In this document: piece by piece, positions 53,494 through 64,000 of the stretch
Numbering within the stretch: the stretch's first letter is position 1
Layout: each line of letters starts with the position of its first letter
Source: Tigriopus japonicus
Lineage: Eukaryota; Arthropoda; Copepoda; Harpacticoida; Harpacticidae
Assembly (NCBI GenBank): GCA_010645155.1
Contig: JAAGOF010000200.1
Span: 39,897-103,896 of the forward strand
Reading direction: 5' to 3'
Length of the DNA: 64,000 nt
Program-made: the position numbers and the translations under genes
The notes under the pieces: generated by a model
Database searches by the model: none
What the model saw: the letters and a program-made list of their open reading frames with translations, nothing else
Told to the model about the DNA's origin: nothing

Positions 53494-54793
53494 GGTGACC
53501 AAGTCCCAACCAAGCTTTGAAGCTAAATTTTTGAAAAAGCTAGCTTTGGGTAAAATAAAGCTAAATTTTGGGAAAAAAAGCTAAGCAATTGTTTTCTTTC
53601 AGTTGACGCAGAAATTTCAATTTCTTGTTTATGCATTTGGACGGCAGTCGGAGTCACTAGCATGCTACATAGACGCCGACACGACAGCTGACTCAGGCCA
53701 GCCAAGCCATCCCTCTACTTGCACTCACTGTCTTGACTATCAGGGTTGTTGGAGGGGTCGTCGCGATACAAACGTATGTACAACCGAGTTGAACTGATGT
53801 CGCGATACAAACGTATGTATGACCTAAAGATGCTTTAGTATGACCGAGTTGAACTGATGTCGCGATACAAACGTATGTATGACCGAGTTGAACTGATGTC
53901 GCGATACAAATGTATGTACGACCGAGTTGAACTGATGTCACGATACAAACGCATGTACAACCGAGTTGAACTGATGTCGCGAGACAAACGGATGTACTAC
54001 CGAGTACAACTACTACTAGTATCACTACTACTGATGGATACAAGTTCAAGATGAACAAATGGCTGCAGGAAGGAGCTGTCACTCCAGAGTGATTTGAAGG
54101 CATGAACTTAATTTCACATAGTTGAGGCTCTGTTTTTTGATCTAGATTAGGGAGGCAACGAAATTTGTGTTTAATTTAGGGTCCATACCACCTTTGGCAG
54201 TCCTCTTTAGATTTAAGTATCTGACCTGTCTGAAGCCTTTACTCAGATTTGATATTCGTATAACCTCCAACAAGGGTGATTGAACATGCTCAAAATGGCA
54301 TGGCCTATATCTAATGTATTAACAGATCACTTGTATTTGATTACTTCACGTCTACAACGCTCATATTTTGACCCAATGGCATGGCTTTACGTCCACTATT
54401 TCTGGCAAACCTGAAGTCAGCTGTCGTGTCGGCGTCTATGTAGCATGCTAGTGACTCCGACTAACGTCCATAGTTTATGCAAGCATGTTTTACCCGCCGT
54501 AAGACTATTTTATAATAATATTACAAGGAAAAACCGTGTCTCAAAAATGAAACAAAAATACTGACGACAAAATATAACATGAATTTTAACATACTTTTCG
54601 CATTTTAGGTGGAGATTGAACAAAAAAGGCGCAGAAAAACCAAAAAGATGGCAAAAAAAAGGAAAAAGTTAGAAGGTTTAAGACTAAATAGAGGAAAAAA
54701 GGCCATAACGCTGAAAATCAATGTTCAAAGCTAAATTCAAGTACAATCTCGAAATAAAGCTTAATTAATGTTTTTAAGCTAAACCTGGTCACC
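53494..54793. mobile_element. Non-autonomous element with internal minisatellite
   Basis: Ends GGTGACCA / TGGTCACC are flanked by ATGCAA (53488-53493 and 54794-54799). Subterminal AAGCTAAA motifs occur on both sides. An inner pair of inverted repeats of about 55 bases (about 53637-53692 and 54413-54468) encloses the minisatellite. The superfamily is unclear. Confidence 0.7.
53759..54000 (+). repeat. 39-base minisatellite (six copies)
   Basis: The unit begins GTCGCGATACAAACGTATGT and ends CCGAGTTGAACTGAT. One copy carries a 21-base insertion with the palindrome CTAAAGATGCTTTAG. The period is a multiple of three, so frames stay open on both strands by construction; this is not evidence of coding. 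Confidence 0.9.
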
Positions 54794-54799
54794 ATGCAA

Positions 54800-56190
54800 T
54801 GCTTCCATATCTTGTGCTTTTGAGCAAATTTTGCGCTTGTTGGGGGGCCTGTTTGAGCGTTTTTTGGGGGCTCCCACGCCTTGCACTTTTTGGCAAAAAT
54901 TTTACGCTCTTCGGGTCCAAGAAAAAAAAATCACTTAAACTTGCAATTTCGACCACAAAGTCCTCCAAAATCCTTTTTTTCTAATGTAAATGACCACAAT
55001 ACTTTAGTGCATCCAATGAATTTGAACTTTTAGAGTCTGCAAAAAAACATAAGTGTCCCCATCTTAACGCGGATTAATTGCTTTTGCTGTTTAGTAACTG
55101 CCAATTACTAAGCCTTCAAAGTTTGTTTCATTCAATTTCAAAGCAAAAGTGGCCGAGAGGCATCCCTAGAACCTGGCAACCCTGCCTCCGAACCTGTTAG
55201 TTGACGCACTTGAGACGTGACTAGTCTGTAACAAATGTTATTTATGTAACACTACCAACTGATAATCGATGACTTTTGATGTCTTCCATTTCCGTGGATC
55301 CTTGCAATCTCTCACAAATGACGTTCAATTTTGGTGATCTTGATGCCAAAAGTTAGAGGATTATTGTTTTGTCCTTCAATCCATTAATTTGAAACTTTTT
55401 ACTTAACAATAATCGTTTAGTGATTGGACAGCCTGCATGCATCGATGTGTATTTTGATTGTCGACGAGACAAAGTTAGCCTAAGGACAAATAATTTTCAA
55501 CATGTTCAAAGTCACAAATATTTGACAAACAGTTCATTTTTTGGATTTGACCAAATATTTGCCGTTTTGTTTCACGTTTTAACCAGCCTTTTGAGTCCTT
55601 TAACGAGCAGCTGACTGGGAGGTCACAGTACATAAGACTGGGAGGTCACCTTAGTAATACAGCTCCAAATATTGCACCCTGACACAAACGTTTGACCTAT
55701 TTTCGAACTTTGCAATGTATATTGGACACGTAAGAACAAAACATTTGCGTATCAAAGCTCAAAGGTTGCACGTGTTTCCCATTTCACTGGCTGCGCTTAA
55801 AGGACTCTTTAGGTGAGGTTAGCCTGACTTAACCTAACGTTTGTTCGCGAGGAAATGTCAAGGAGTAGATGATGGATTTGAATGACGCTCAAACTAGTTC
55901 AATTTAGAGGGTCATTTTGAACAAGAAACCACAATTGGGGGATATTCAGCTGAAAAACACGACAAATAACTTTTTTTTTAAATCTTGACAACTTGATTTG
56001 TTTTTTTTTCAAAGTTTTGACTCAAGGATATGTTTATGTTGGAGATACATAGGAGATTAAATTTTTAATACATTATGTACATTGCAGATTAAAAAGTAGA
56101 TATATTGTAATCTATATGTTGGAGACTCAGATAAAATTGGCAAAAGCACCTTATAATCTAAGGGTTTTACTAAAAAATGAATGTAGCAGA
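54800..56190. other. No gene recognised
   Basis: AT-rich with short frames; nothing supported. Confidence 0.45.
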
Positions 56191-57000
56191 AATTATTGAC
56201 AAGATGAACAACCCATTGCTAAAGGATTGAGGTAAAGTGGATGAAGGTCAGGGAAGAAAAAATAAAAAGATTTTAAATGATGCCAGTATTTGTAAAAAAT
56301 AATATTTGAAATTAGCACGACTGAATGCAGCAAGATCATTTGACAGGATTAATATGACAGTGGTAAAGGATTAAGGTAAATTGGATAGAGATCACGACTT
56401 GAGGTACAGTGCATGAAGATCATGGATGAAGGTAAAGTGGATTAAGATCAGGCATGAAGGTTAAGTGCGTGAATATCCAGGTATGGAAGCGAAGTGGATT
56501 GAGGAAAAGTGGATGAGGAAAAATGGATTCCGAAAAAATGGGTTGTGTTAAAGTGGATTGAGGTTAAGCAGATTGGAGTAAAGTGGACTTCTTGCAAATT
56601 TTAGGGATTCAGGTAAAGGGGAATTTTAGAGATTGAGGAAAAAATTGATTTAAGGATTGAGGTAAAGTAGATCAAGATCAGGGATTGACGGAAATTGGAT
56701 CAAAATCTTGGATAGAGGTTTTGTTAAAGTTTCGGGATTAAGGTAAAGTTGGATTTTTGGGATTGAGGTAAAGTTGGATTTTAGGGATTAAGAAAACGTT
56801 GGAATTTAGGGATTGAGGAAAAATTGAATTTTAGGGAATGAGGAATATGTACTTGGATTTTAGGGATTGATGAATGGTTGGATTTTATGGATTAATGAAA
56901 AGTGAGATTTTCGGGATTAAAGAAAAGTTGAATTTCAGGAATTGAGGAAAAGTTGGATTTTAGGCATTAAGGAAAAGTTGAATTTTAGGGATTGAGCGTT
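56190..57000. repeat. Degenerate purine-rich tandem repeat
   Basis: Many imperfect copies of GGATTGAGGTAAAGTGGAT, changing to TTTTAGGGATTGAGGAAAAGTTGGA (about 20-25 bases) towards the right end. Strong strand asymmetry (purine-rich plus strand). Confidence 0.8.
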
Positions 57001-58468
57001 AATAAGGAATAAATGACATTGTGTCAAAATATAGCCTCGGCCTCATACCATTTTTTCAAAAATCGGAGTTCGTGTCCACCCCTTTCAGGGGCTCCTGACT
57101 AACCCAACATCTACCGAGAGGAACATTTCTCAGTCAATTGGCAAAAGGCTTGTTGATTGGTAAGCTAAGCTACGCAAATGCAATGGTTGCAACACCCAAG
57201 AGCACTGTAATACCGTTCTCCTTGCAACACCACACTCTGAGCATGCCGGATCTGCCCACAAGGCTATTCAAGTCGCTATTAACGACGTAGCGAGATCAAT
57301 CACGTGAAAATTCTCAACCTTCTCGCTAAGGCTGCCCTTCTTATGAAAAGCTCGCAATCTGGGCAATCGCATTAGAGACATGAAAAGTTCACCACACCTG
57401 TGGGGAAACATGTGGAGTGTGATTGGCAAGCTGTTTTTTTCCATCTGAAAAATCACGCGTCTACATTGTGGAATAAAGCGTTTGCCATCCGGACTTCCAC
57501 AACTAAGCATGCAGCAAACATTACTGATGGGATCAAATAAGGTGATTGGTTGTTTGTTTGGAATTTTTTAAATATTTGTTTGATTGGCAATATTTGCTTC
57601 CTTTTCAAATAATTACAGTGTCGCCAAAATGTCAAAACGTTTAAGATGAACCATTATAACATCTTGTTCCCATCAGTAGCAAGCATAGCTTCCAAAGCTC
57701 TGGCAAAGGCAGCACCTCCTTAGTCAAGAAAATGACGGGCGACAAGGTTCGTGAAATAATTTGCTATTCATATTCTCCATCATTTCAGATGTTTTGTGCT
57801 CTCAATATTCTCATATTTTGTCAAATTATTCACATTACTAACAACTTCTTATTTCAAATCCCAGCATGACGAACTGGTATGTTTCATATGCTAAAATGAT
57901 TGTCCAAGGGACAACAATATCCGATAACGCACGCTAAGGTTTGGGAATCGAATAGGAGGAAAGTAGATTCTTACGTGAATGATCTTAACTTTTTCAAAAT
58001 GAAATGATCCTATCTCACACTAATCCTATCGACTGCACCGTGTTCTGTAATAGCGTGCAGTGAACGACAGAGATTGATGTGGACAAACATTAAATCTCAG
58101 CCTCAACGAAGCTCAAATGCTGACTTCCTTTTTAAGGGGAAAGGGTATTTACAGCGCTGCAGTCCAGCTATGATTCATACAACTTGTGACGAATAAACCA
58201 TATCCATTAGAATGCTAAGTAAGACTCACGTCAAAATGTGATCCATAACAATACGACATCGGAAATGAGTCATTCCAATCACAATTTCCTTTGCAGACAA
58301 CCTTCCGTTTGAGTTCCTGTCATGACCGAGTGTAAATACACCGCAATCAATAACCAGGATTGTGACAAAATTTAACTTTCTAATATGATTAATTAGTTTT
58401 GATTTATTTACACGAACCCACATTGTGTACAATTAATCGAGTTGCTTTTGAGATTCTCATTTTCCCTA
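57001..58468. other. No gene recognised
   Basis: No coding or repeat feature supported. An AATAAA on the minus strand at about 58397-58402 probably serves the gag-like gene that ends at 58469. Confidence 0.45.
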
Positions 58469-60184
58469 CTATTTGGATCCTCTCTTGAAAAGCGTTTTGT
58501 TAGGCTTTGGTTCCTTGGTCAATGGAGCAGTTCTAAACGTGTTCAGAGGACACATGATAGCAACATGATCGTTTTCATCCCGCTTTCCAAAGCAAAGATG
58601 GCATTTCACGTCACAACGATGATTCTCCTGAAAAGGAGTACCACACTTGAAGCAAACAAACCGCTTTTTGCATACGGTTTTCCATTGCTTTAGGGTCATG
58701 GATAATCCTCTTCGACATCGACTTATGTAATGATTCGGATACTTGGGATCACAGATAAGACAATCTACCTCTTTCAATGGAGCCTTCTTGGATGAGGTTT
58801 GATGTTTGGTCTCATTGAAGGCCACGGAATAGGGCCTTTTAACGGGTCGGTCAATCTTGGAAGTCGATTGCTTAAGTTGAGCACCTAGTAGACGTAGCCA
58901 GGCATTAAATTGCTCATAATTATCGACCATACCACATTTCCACTTGGGAAGCGTTATTCCGCTCTTCTTGGCAGTCTCACATTTCAATTGGTAGTCCTTC
59001 TTCAGTTGAATCTTGTGTTCATCCCACTTGTTCTCCATTTCCTTGGGCATGAATTTCAGAAAGGTGCAACTCAGAGCAAAATGGTACATGTCCACACCCT
59101 CCGATTCAAACACGCCTCTGAAACTTTGGAGCTCATTGAAGCACTCCTTGACGAATGCTAGTTGTTTGGCAGACGAACTCCTTCGAATGAGACCACGTTT
59201 GATGTGGAAGATTGCCACGGCCAATCGATCTCCATACCTGATAGAAAGTTCCTGCATGGCTGCATCATAAGAACCTTGGGATGTGGATGGCAAACGTGAC
59301 ACTAGTTTCAAAGCAGATTTTGACAAGACATGCTTTAGTTTCTCAAAAAGCAAAAATTTGTTGAATCCAGGCAGGGCTTCCATCTCTTGAACCAACGATT
59401 CCCATTGAAATTTCCACTGGGAAAACTTGGCACAGGCGTCAGGCTGTTTGAGGTCACCATCGAAGGTATCAATACGGTTTGTCACATCAAATTGTTCCAT
59501 AGAAACTGGGCATTTTTCTCTCAATATGGGGGCGCTGCTCGAACAACCACGCAAAGGTGGGCGAATTGAACTCTCATATTCATAAGTGGCAATCAAATTA
59601 CAGAACTTGTTCACCATAGACATAAAGATTGTGGTGATAGGGTCAGTGTCGGGCTTGTACCACACCCGAGTAGTCTCTTGATAAATGGCCTCAAACTCAG
59701 GTTGACGGGTCTTGGTCCAACCACTGATGGCTCGTTGAGCTTGGTAGTCCTCGATTCTGACCGAGGGATCATCGATCTCTTTGGCCTGGAGAGTGGCCAG
59801 AACTTGGGCGAGACGGTCATGGATTTGTTCCAATATTTGGCAATTGGCTTTGAATTTCTTCTCAGCCATCCAACGTGACGGAATGAGTTCTCGGGCTTGT
59901 TCGAGCTTGAGATTGATGAGAGTTTGGATCTGTTCATCATTGGCGCCCTTGTTTTCCCGACTCAAGGCCTCAAACCAAATGGGTTCGAGCATCTGAATCT
60001 CGATCTCCAAGGCCGAAGACACCGTCATATCGCCACAACTGAAGGAATGATTCGATAAAACCAAGTCTGTTTGTGGCGGGGGTTGGAGATCCTCGAGTTT
60101 TTTGGCCCTCAAAACGCCATTCGAAATTGGCGAGTTTTCATCGCTTTGGAAATATTTACTCTCAACGAGTGTTTGATTATCCAT
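58469..60184 (-). CDS. Stand-alone BEL/Pao-type gag protein 3 (571 aa)
   Basis: The most complete family member. It has an N-domain with MLEPIWFEALSRENKGA and VWYKPDTDP, a DUF1759-like region (IDTFDGDLKQPDA...FSQWKFQWESL...ALKLVSRLPSTSQGSYDAA), then Cys/His clusters (CLICDP, CFKCGTPFQENHRCDVKCHLC) and IMCPLNTFRTAPLTKE. It ends in a basic tail and a stop, with no protease or reverse transcriptase after it. A splice acceptor at 60204 precedes the ATG by about 20 bases. Probable function: RNA-binding, particle-forming protein (family knowledge); mobile or domesticated status unknown. Confidence 0.85.
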   Translation of the reverse strand: MDNQTLVESKYFQSDENSPISNGVLRAKKLEDLQPPPQTDLVLSNHSFSCGDMTVSSALEIEIQMLEPIWFEALSRENKGANDEQIQTLINLKLEQARELIPSRWMAEKKFKANCQILEQIHDRLAQVLATLQAKEIDDPSVRIEDYQAQRAISGWTKTRQPEFEAIYQETTRVWYKPDTDPITTIFMSMVNKFCNLIATYEYESSIRPPLRGCSSSAPILREKCPVSMEQFDVTNRIDTFDGDLKQPDACAKFSQWKFQWESLVQEMEALPGFNKFLLFEKLKHVLSKSALKLVSRLPSTSQGSYDAAMQELSIRYGDRLAVAIFHIKRGLIRRSSSAKQLAFVKECFNELQSFRGVFESEGVDMYHFALSCTFLKFMPKEMENKWDEHKIQLKKDYQLKCETAKKSGITLPKWKCGMVDNYEQFNAWLRLLGAQLKQSTSKIDRPVKRPYSVAFNETKHQTSSKKAPLKEVDCLICDPKYPNHYISRCRRGLSMTLKQWKTVCKKRFVCFKCGTPFQENHRCDVKCHLCFGKRDENDHVAIMCPLNTFRTAPLTKEPKPNKTLFKRGSK

Positions 60185-60739
60185 GATATTTGGAGCGAGA
60201 AACCTGAAAAAACGAGTGGAAACGTAAATGCGAGGATCTGATATGTTTCCAAAGATCCACACAGAAAACCAAAAATGTCAACGAGCCTTCAAATCCTTAA
60301 TTATCTCACCCATCATAAAACTCTTCGAACATTTGAAAGGTGAGAAAAGTTTAAAAGGGTCACGTATCTTCGTCGTTATTGTCCAAATGAATGATGAACA
60401 CGCTATGTTTGTAATTTTAAAACCAAAACAATTTCATTAACCTTTAAATCTGTGAACGTTGTCCGGTTCAGCTCTGAACACGTGAACGGTTTCCTTACAA
60501 CTGAGCGTCACTTTGCCTCTTCTTCAGGGTGACCAACTGTTCAAGATCAAAAAGAGCTAAAACTCTCAGTTAACAGGCAAATTTTAGAGCTAGAAGAGTT
60601 TTCTTGGAATAAGAGCTAATTAAGGGCTAAATCTAAAAATACCAAAAACACTAATATTTTCATATTTTTGGACCAAAAATGAGTGATAGGGCCCTTCTAG
60701 ACTTGAAATAAATTGTTTTAATGTGTTCTCTTAATTTCT

Positions 60740-61790
60740 TATAAAGAAACGCCCAAGAAAATAAGGTTGCATAACCCGCCGAGAACCCAAAACCTTTGTC
60801 GCATCAGATCGAACGTTTGTTTTTGACTTATATGCAGACGTGATTGATGCAAACGCAAAATTTTCATTTCTGCAATTAGTCCCTTTGGTAAAATCACGGG
60901 ATTTTTGAAGTCATGTTGCAAGGAAGATGCTAGATACAATCTTGTTTCAAAGCGAATCATTTCGTCCTCATCGTCCCAACTTACGGGCAGATTCTTGAGC
61001 GGGGAATTAGGCAGCAGTCTATTCTTATGATCCAACTTCCCTTTTTCAGAATGTGTATCTCTTTACTCAAGTATTTTGCTTGTGCACGCTTTACCATCAT
61101 TTTCTTCGCTCATAGCATCTCTTTCATGCTTACAAATAACGGATGAAATGTGTTATTTGAAGTGTTTTCCTTAGATGATTCTCGTTTCCGACTCTCTGCG
61201 AGTCGCTTGATACGAACCAGGACTTTGACAACTTTCATCCAGCTGCCACAATTACCGACAAGTCGGTCTAGCAAGTGAACATCTCCGGGATTCTCATTGA
61301 ATGAAAGCTGTCTTGACTTGCCTCAAAGGTGGCTTGTTCTTCAAGTCTGGCCTTCTGAAGCCAGTAGATGGCTACTTCTGCCATGTCTTCTTTTTGATTC
61401 TCCGATTCTGATTGTATTTTTGTTCTGGACTTGATCCCATCAATGGCTGTCTCGGCCATTCAGTTCTTGGCTGAGACAAAAACTCGGGACCTTGGGACCA
61501 AAACTTAAATTGCTCTTCTAATTCGTTTATAGTGCAACCCTTATTGGGTAAATCCGCTGGGTTCAATTAACCTGAACAAAAACGAATCTCCGAGCCCTTG
61601 GCTCTCTCCAGAATTTTTACAATGCGTCTTTCTTCCCAAATATTACACTGGCCCTCACCCCTCTGGGTTCTCTGAAGGTTCAACAAAGAATCTGTGAAGT
61701 ATACCATTTGTTTTGCTCCGAAGTCTCCCTTGAAGACGTTCACGATTCAAAACGTGGTGTGTCGAAAGAGCTCCGTACGAAACCTTTAGT
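60740..61790 (-). pseudogene. BEL/Pao pol remnant (RNase H to integrase zinc region)
   Basis: The minus-strand translation shows an RNase H end (LNPADLPNKG, then FWSQGPEFL and a WP motif) and the integrase H2C2 region (VILPKGLIAEMKILRLHQSRLHIS...TFDLMRQRFWVLGG). Stops and frameshifts are present. It lies upstream of gag-like gene 3 on the same strand, the wrong order for one element, so it is an independent remnant or a rearranged copy. Confidence 0.82.
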
Positions 61791-62127
61791 GAATGTCTAT
61801 TGAGATGTCAAACTCCGGTTGGTGTGATGTTTTGCGGAGCGAAACGAAAACTTGAGTTCGCAACCTCGCACAACAAAACAGCTGTCAATTTTGCATGGTC
61901 GTACAATACAAAGATTCCGATGGCCATGCCCGAGACCAAGATCACAATTAAAAGGGGGCTTTGAAGCTGTGACAGTGCCTGAAGGCCAGGAAATTTGGGA
62001 TCACGTTCATTCAATTGAAGGTGGCGCAATGCAGTGCAATACCACAACTGAACAATGTCATCTACCCACACCATCTCCTGTAAGATGTAACCAATCATCA
62101 CAGATCGCTTCAGATCATACATACGCG

Positions 62128-63633
62128 ATGGATCAAGAATCAAAGAGACTTGGAACAATGAAAAATAAACGTATCGGTAGACGTTATTGTTGTGTTGTCC
62201 AGTGCCACAACAGGGAGGGAAGGTAAATGCAAACATACATATATAAACATGCGATACTGATTCAATATTGAAAATGTTTTGTTTTATAGATTGAAAAATC
62301 CCGAGGCAAGCATAAAATTTTATAGCTTTTCCAAAAAACACCCTGAACAAACCGAAAAACGGATCATTGCGATAAATAGACTCAGTGATGGTAAAAAAAT
62401 GTGGCAGCCAACCCTCAGTGCAAGAATTTGCTCGGAACATTTCTTGGGAAATCAAAAGAGTTTTGATCCCGACAGCCCTTCTTTTGTTCCTACCATTTTT
62501 CCAACCAATCATCGAAAACAACTAAGTGACCAAGATTTGGCAAGATATGAAAGGAGGACACAGAGACACATTCGTATCAAGGAAACGACAGAAGCTTTAA
62601 ATTCAGAACAATCTACACATTCAGAACAAATTGTGAAGTCAGATGAGGTACTGCGGTTGGACGAAGCCAGTATTGTTGAGGGTGAGGTTCGAGAGGATTG
62701 TCTAGTTTTTCCAAATACCCAGTCCAAGACAATTCACCATGTGATGAGAGAGGAAAATGAGAAACCAAATTTCCTCGAAAGTCCACTCAAAATTTCCATA
62801 GAATATGCGACTCAAACTCCAAAAAGCTGGCAAGAGAAGGAAGAAACGTCTAAAAAACGGAAACTATCGAGAGAAACCAAAAAAGTGGCCAAAACGAATC
62901 AAAAAACGCAAACTGAACAGGTGAAGTTAGTCTCAAAAACGACAATGACTCAAGAATCTGTGTTACACAATGAAGTGTTGATGCTATCGAATTACTCTGA
63001 AAGACAATACCGGGCGTTTTGTGGTATCCCAAGAAGGATGTTTCGCCTTCTCCTATCCAAATGCGAGCGCCAATGTAAGACGTCACGAAGCCTATCCATC
63101 TCTGACAAGATAAACATCGTGCTTATCAAATTAAAACTCAACCTTTCATATGACGTCATTGGTGGCCTATTCAATGTCAGGTAATTACAATACTTGTTAA
63201 AAAAAACCCAAGCTCTACTTAGAGGGTCTCAAGCAATGATCCTTATCCTTTCAAACAATATTCATTATTTTTAGCCGAACAACTGCCCGGCACGCGTTTT
63301 TGGAGACACTGGAGCCGATATATGAGATCACCAAACACATGGTCATTTGGTTTGACAGAGCCACAATCCAAGCCAGAATGCCAGCCTCATTCAAAGCATT
63401 ATTTCCAAATACTCGATGCATTTTGGATTGCAGCGAATTTGAATGCGAAAGGCCGAGAACTGTACCACTCAGGGTCCAATTTTACAGCAACTATAAATCA
63501 AAGTTCACGTTAAAGTACTTGGTAGGAATTGCACCTAGTGGAGAGATCACTTTTGTTAGTTCGGCGTATGGCGGCCGAACAACAGACACGGAAATCACGG
63601 TGAACAGTGGGTTTTTGGATCTAATTGAGCCAG
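62128..63633 (+). CDS. Second THAP-domain DDE_Tnp_4 transposase (3' end missing)
   Basis: Exon 1 (62128-62222) starts the THAP domain (CCVVQCHNREG). Introns 62223-62289 and 63181-63274 are GT-AG and keep the frame. Exon 2 completes THAP (WQPTLSARICSEHF, FVPTIFPTNH), then a charged linker and the start of the catalytic domain (FCGIPRRMFRLLL). Exon 3 has TRCILDCSEF (first Asp) and the GGRTTDTEIT motif, ending near a donor at 63634. No following exon with the last acidic residue is found before 64000. An internal ATG at 62158 is an alternative start. It is related to, but clearly diverged from, the ISL2EU copy at 18.7-22.4 kb. Confidence 0.8.
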
Positions 63634-64000
63634 GTAAAGTTGATTGCAAGTTCCCGAGTGTTGTTAAACCTGAAATGTGAATAATATTTAATACAAAAAT
63701 GAACAATTTGTATTGTTGAAAAGATTAACATTAAAAATTAATAAAGTTTTCACTTGGGTCGGCCACATTTTTTAAATGGTTTCCTGAACCCGTAGAAATG
63801 GTTGAAATATTTTAAGCTTGGTTGATACACAATCATTGGCCAAGTGAATCGTAAATTATTTATTGAACTATAACCCTTGCTGTTAGATATTTGTTTGTTT
63901 GAGTCACCTGTACTAATTTTGGGGCGGTTTTCAGCGTGTTCGAAGGGTTGGTAACACATTGAGTATCTGCAAACATGACAAGTCAATTCATGGGGGGAGA
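63634..64000. other. No gene recognised after last transposase exon
   Basis: AT-rich, with an AATAAA near 63738. The expected C-terminal transposase exon is not here, so it is deleted or lies beyond the window. Confidence 0.5.

Noticed and set aside
53693..54103. Repetitive proteins on either strand of the 39-base minisatellite
   Set aside because: The repeat period is divisible by three, so open frames are expected by chance; no start context or conserved domain.
61808..62521. 237-aa minus-strand frame at 61.8-62.5 kb
   Set aside because: Overlaps the spliced THAP exons on the plus strand and shows no recognisable domain; probably a shadow.

Overview
The window is eukaryotic, from an invertebrate animal and probably an arthropod. 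This rests on short spliced introns (59 to 300 bases), AATAAA polyadenylation signals, and dense, mutually nested animal-type transposons (hAT, Mutator-like, ISL2EU, Merlin, Gypsy, BEL/Pao and non-LTR). A crustacean would fit, but that is a guess. I see no ordinary host housekeeping gene.

Positions 1 to about 13,700 hold a virus-like, Polinton/adintovirus-type element. It has a protein-primed-type family B DNA polymerase (9621-13367) with N-terminal zinc fingers, an A32-like packaging ATPase (5605-6267) and several small proteins. It is built as a giant imperfect palindrome: the left arm (1-4675, running off the window) is the inverted copy of the right arm (6464-11140), around a unique 1.8 kb centre. 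Each arm carries the start of the polymerase gene, a TFIIB-like gene, a TBP-like gene overlapping it, and a divergent 262-aa gene whose C-terminus weakly resembles the coactivator PC4. The element therefore carries its own RNA polymerase II initiation factors, in two copies, behind promoters that share a GTATAARTA-type box. This is the most interesting system in the window. I see no capsid gene or integrase.

Positions 13,700 to 23,300 are a nested transposon stack. A dead Gypsy pol (reverse transcriptase/RNase H at 16.3-18.0 kb, integrase at 22.4-23.3 kb) was split by a hAT-like MITE, a foldback element and a nearly complete ISL2EU transposon (18680-22405) with a THAP-DDE transposase and a SWIM-YqaJ nuclease. 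The transposase intron holds a further hairpin MITE.

Positions 23,700 to 64,000 contain a family of stand-alone BEL/Pao-type gag genes without downstream pol. Three are long (23694-25355, 45845-47392, 58469-60184) and one encodes only the N-terminal domain (29111-29809); a rearranged copy of the short one lies at 43.9-44.5 kb. All four genes have a probable splice acceptor just before the ATG, which suggests gene-like units. The 5' flank of one is homologous to the 5' flank of the viral polymerase gene. Among them lie several MITEs with clear target-site duplications, a Merlin transposase pseudogene with a long Pro/Ser/Thr-rich tail, non-LTR fragments, minisatellites, a degraded BEL/Pao pol piece and a second THAP-DDE transposase (62128-63633) at the right edge.
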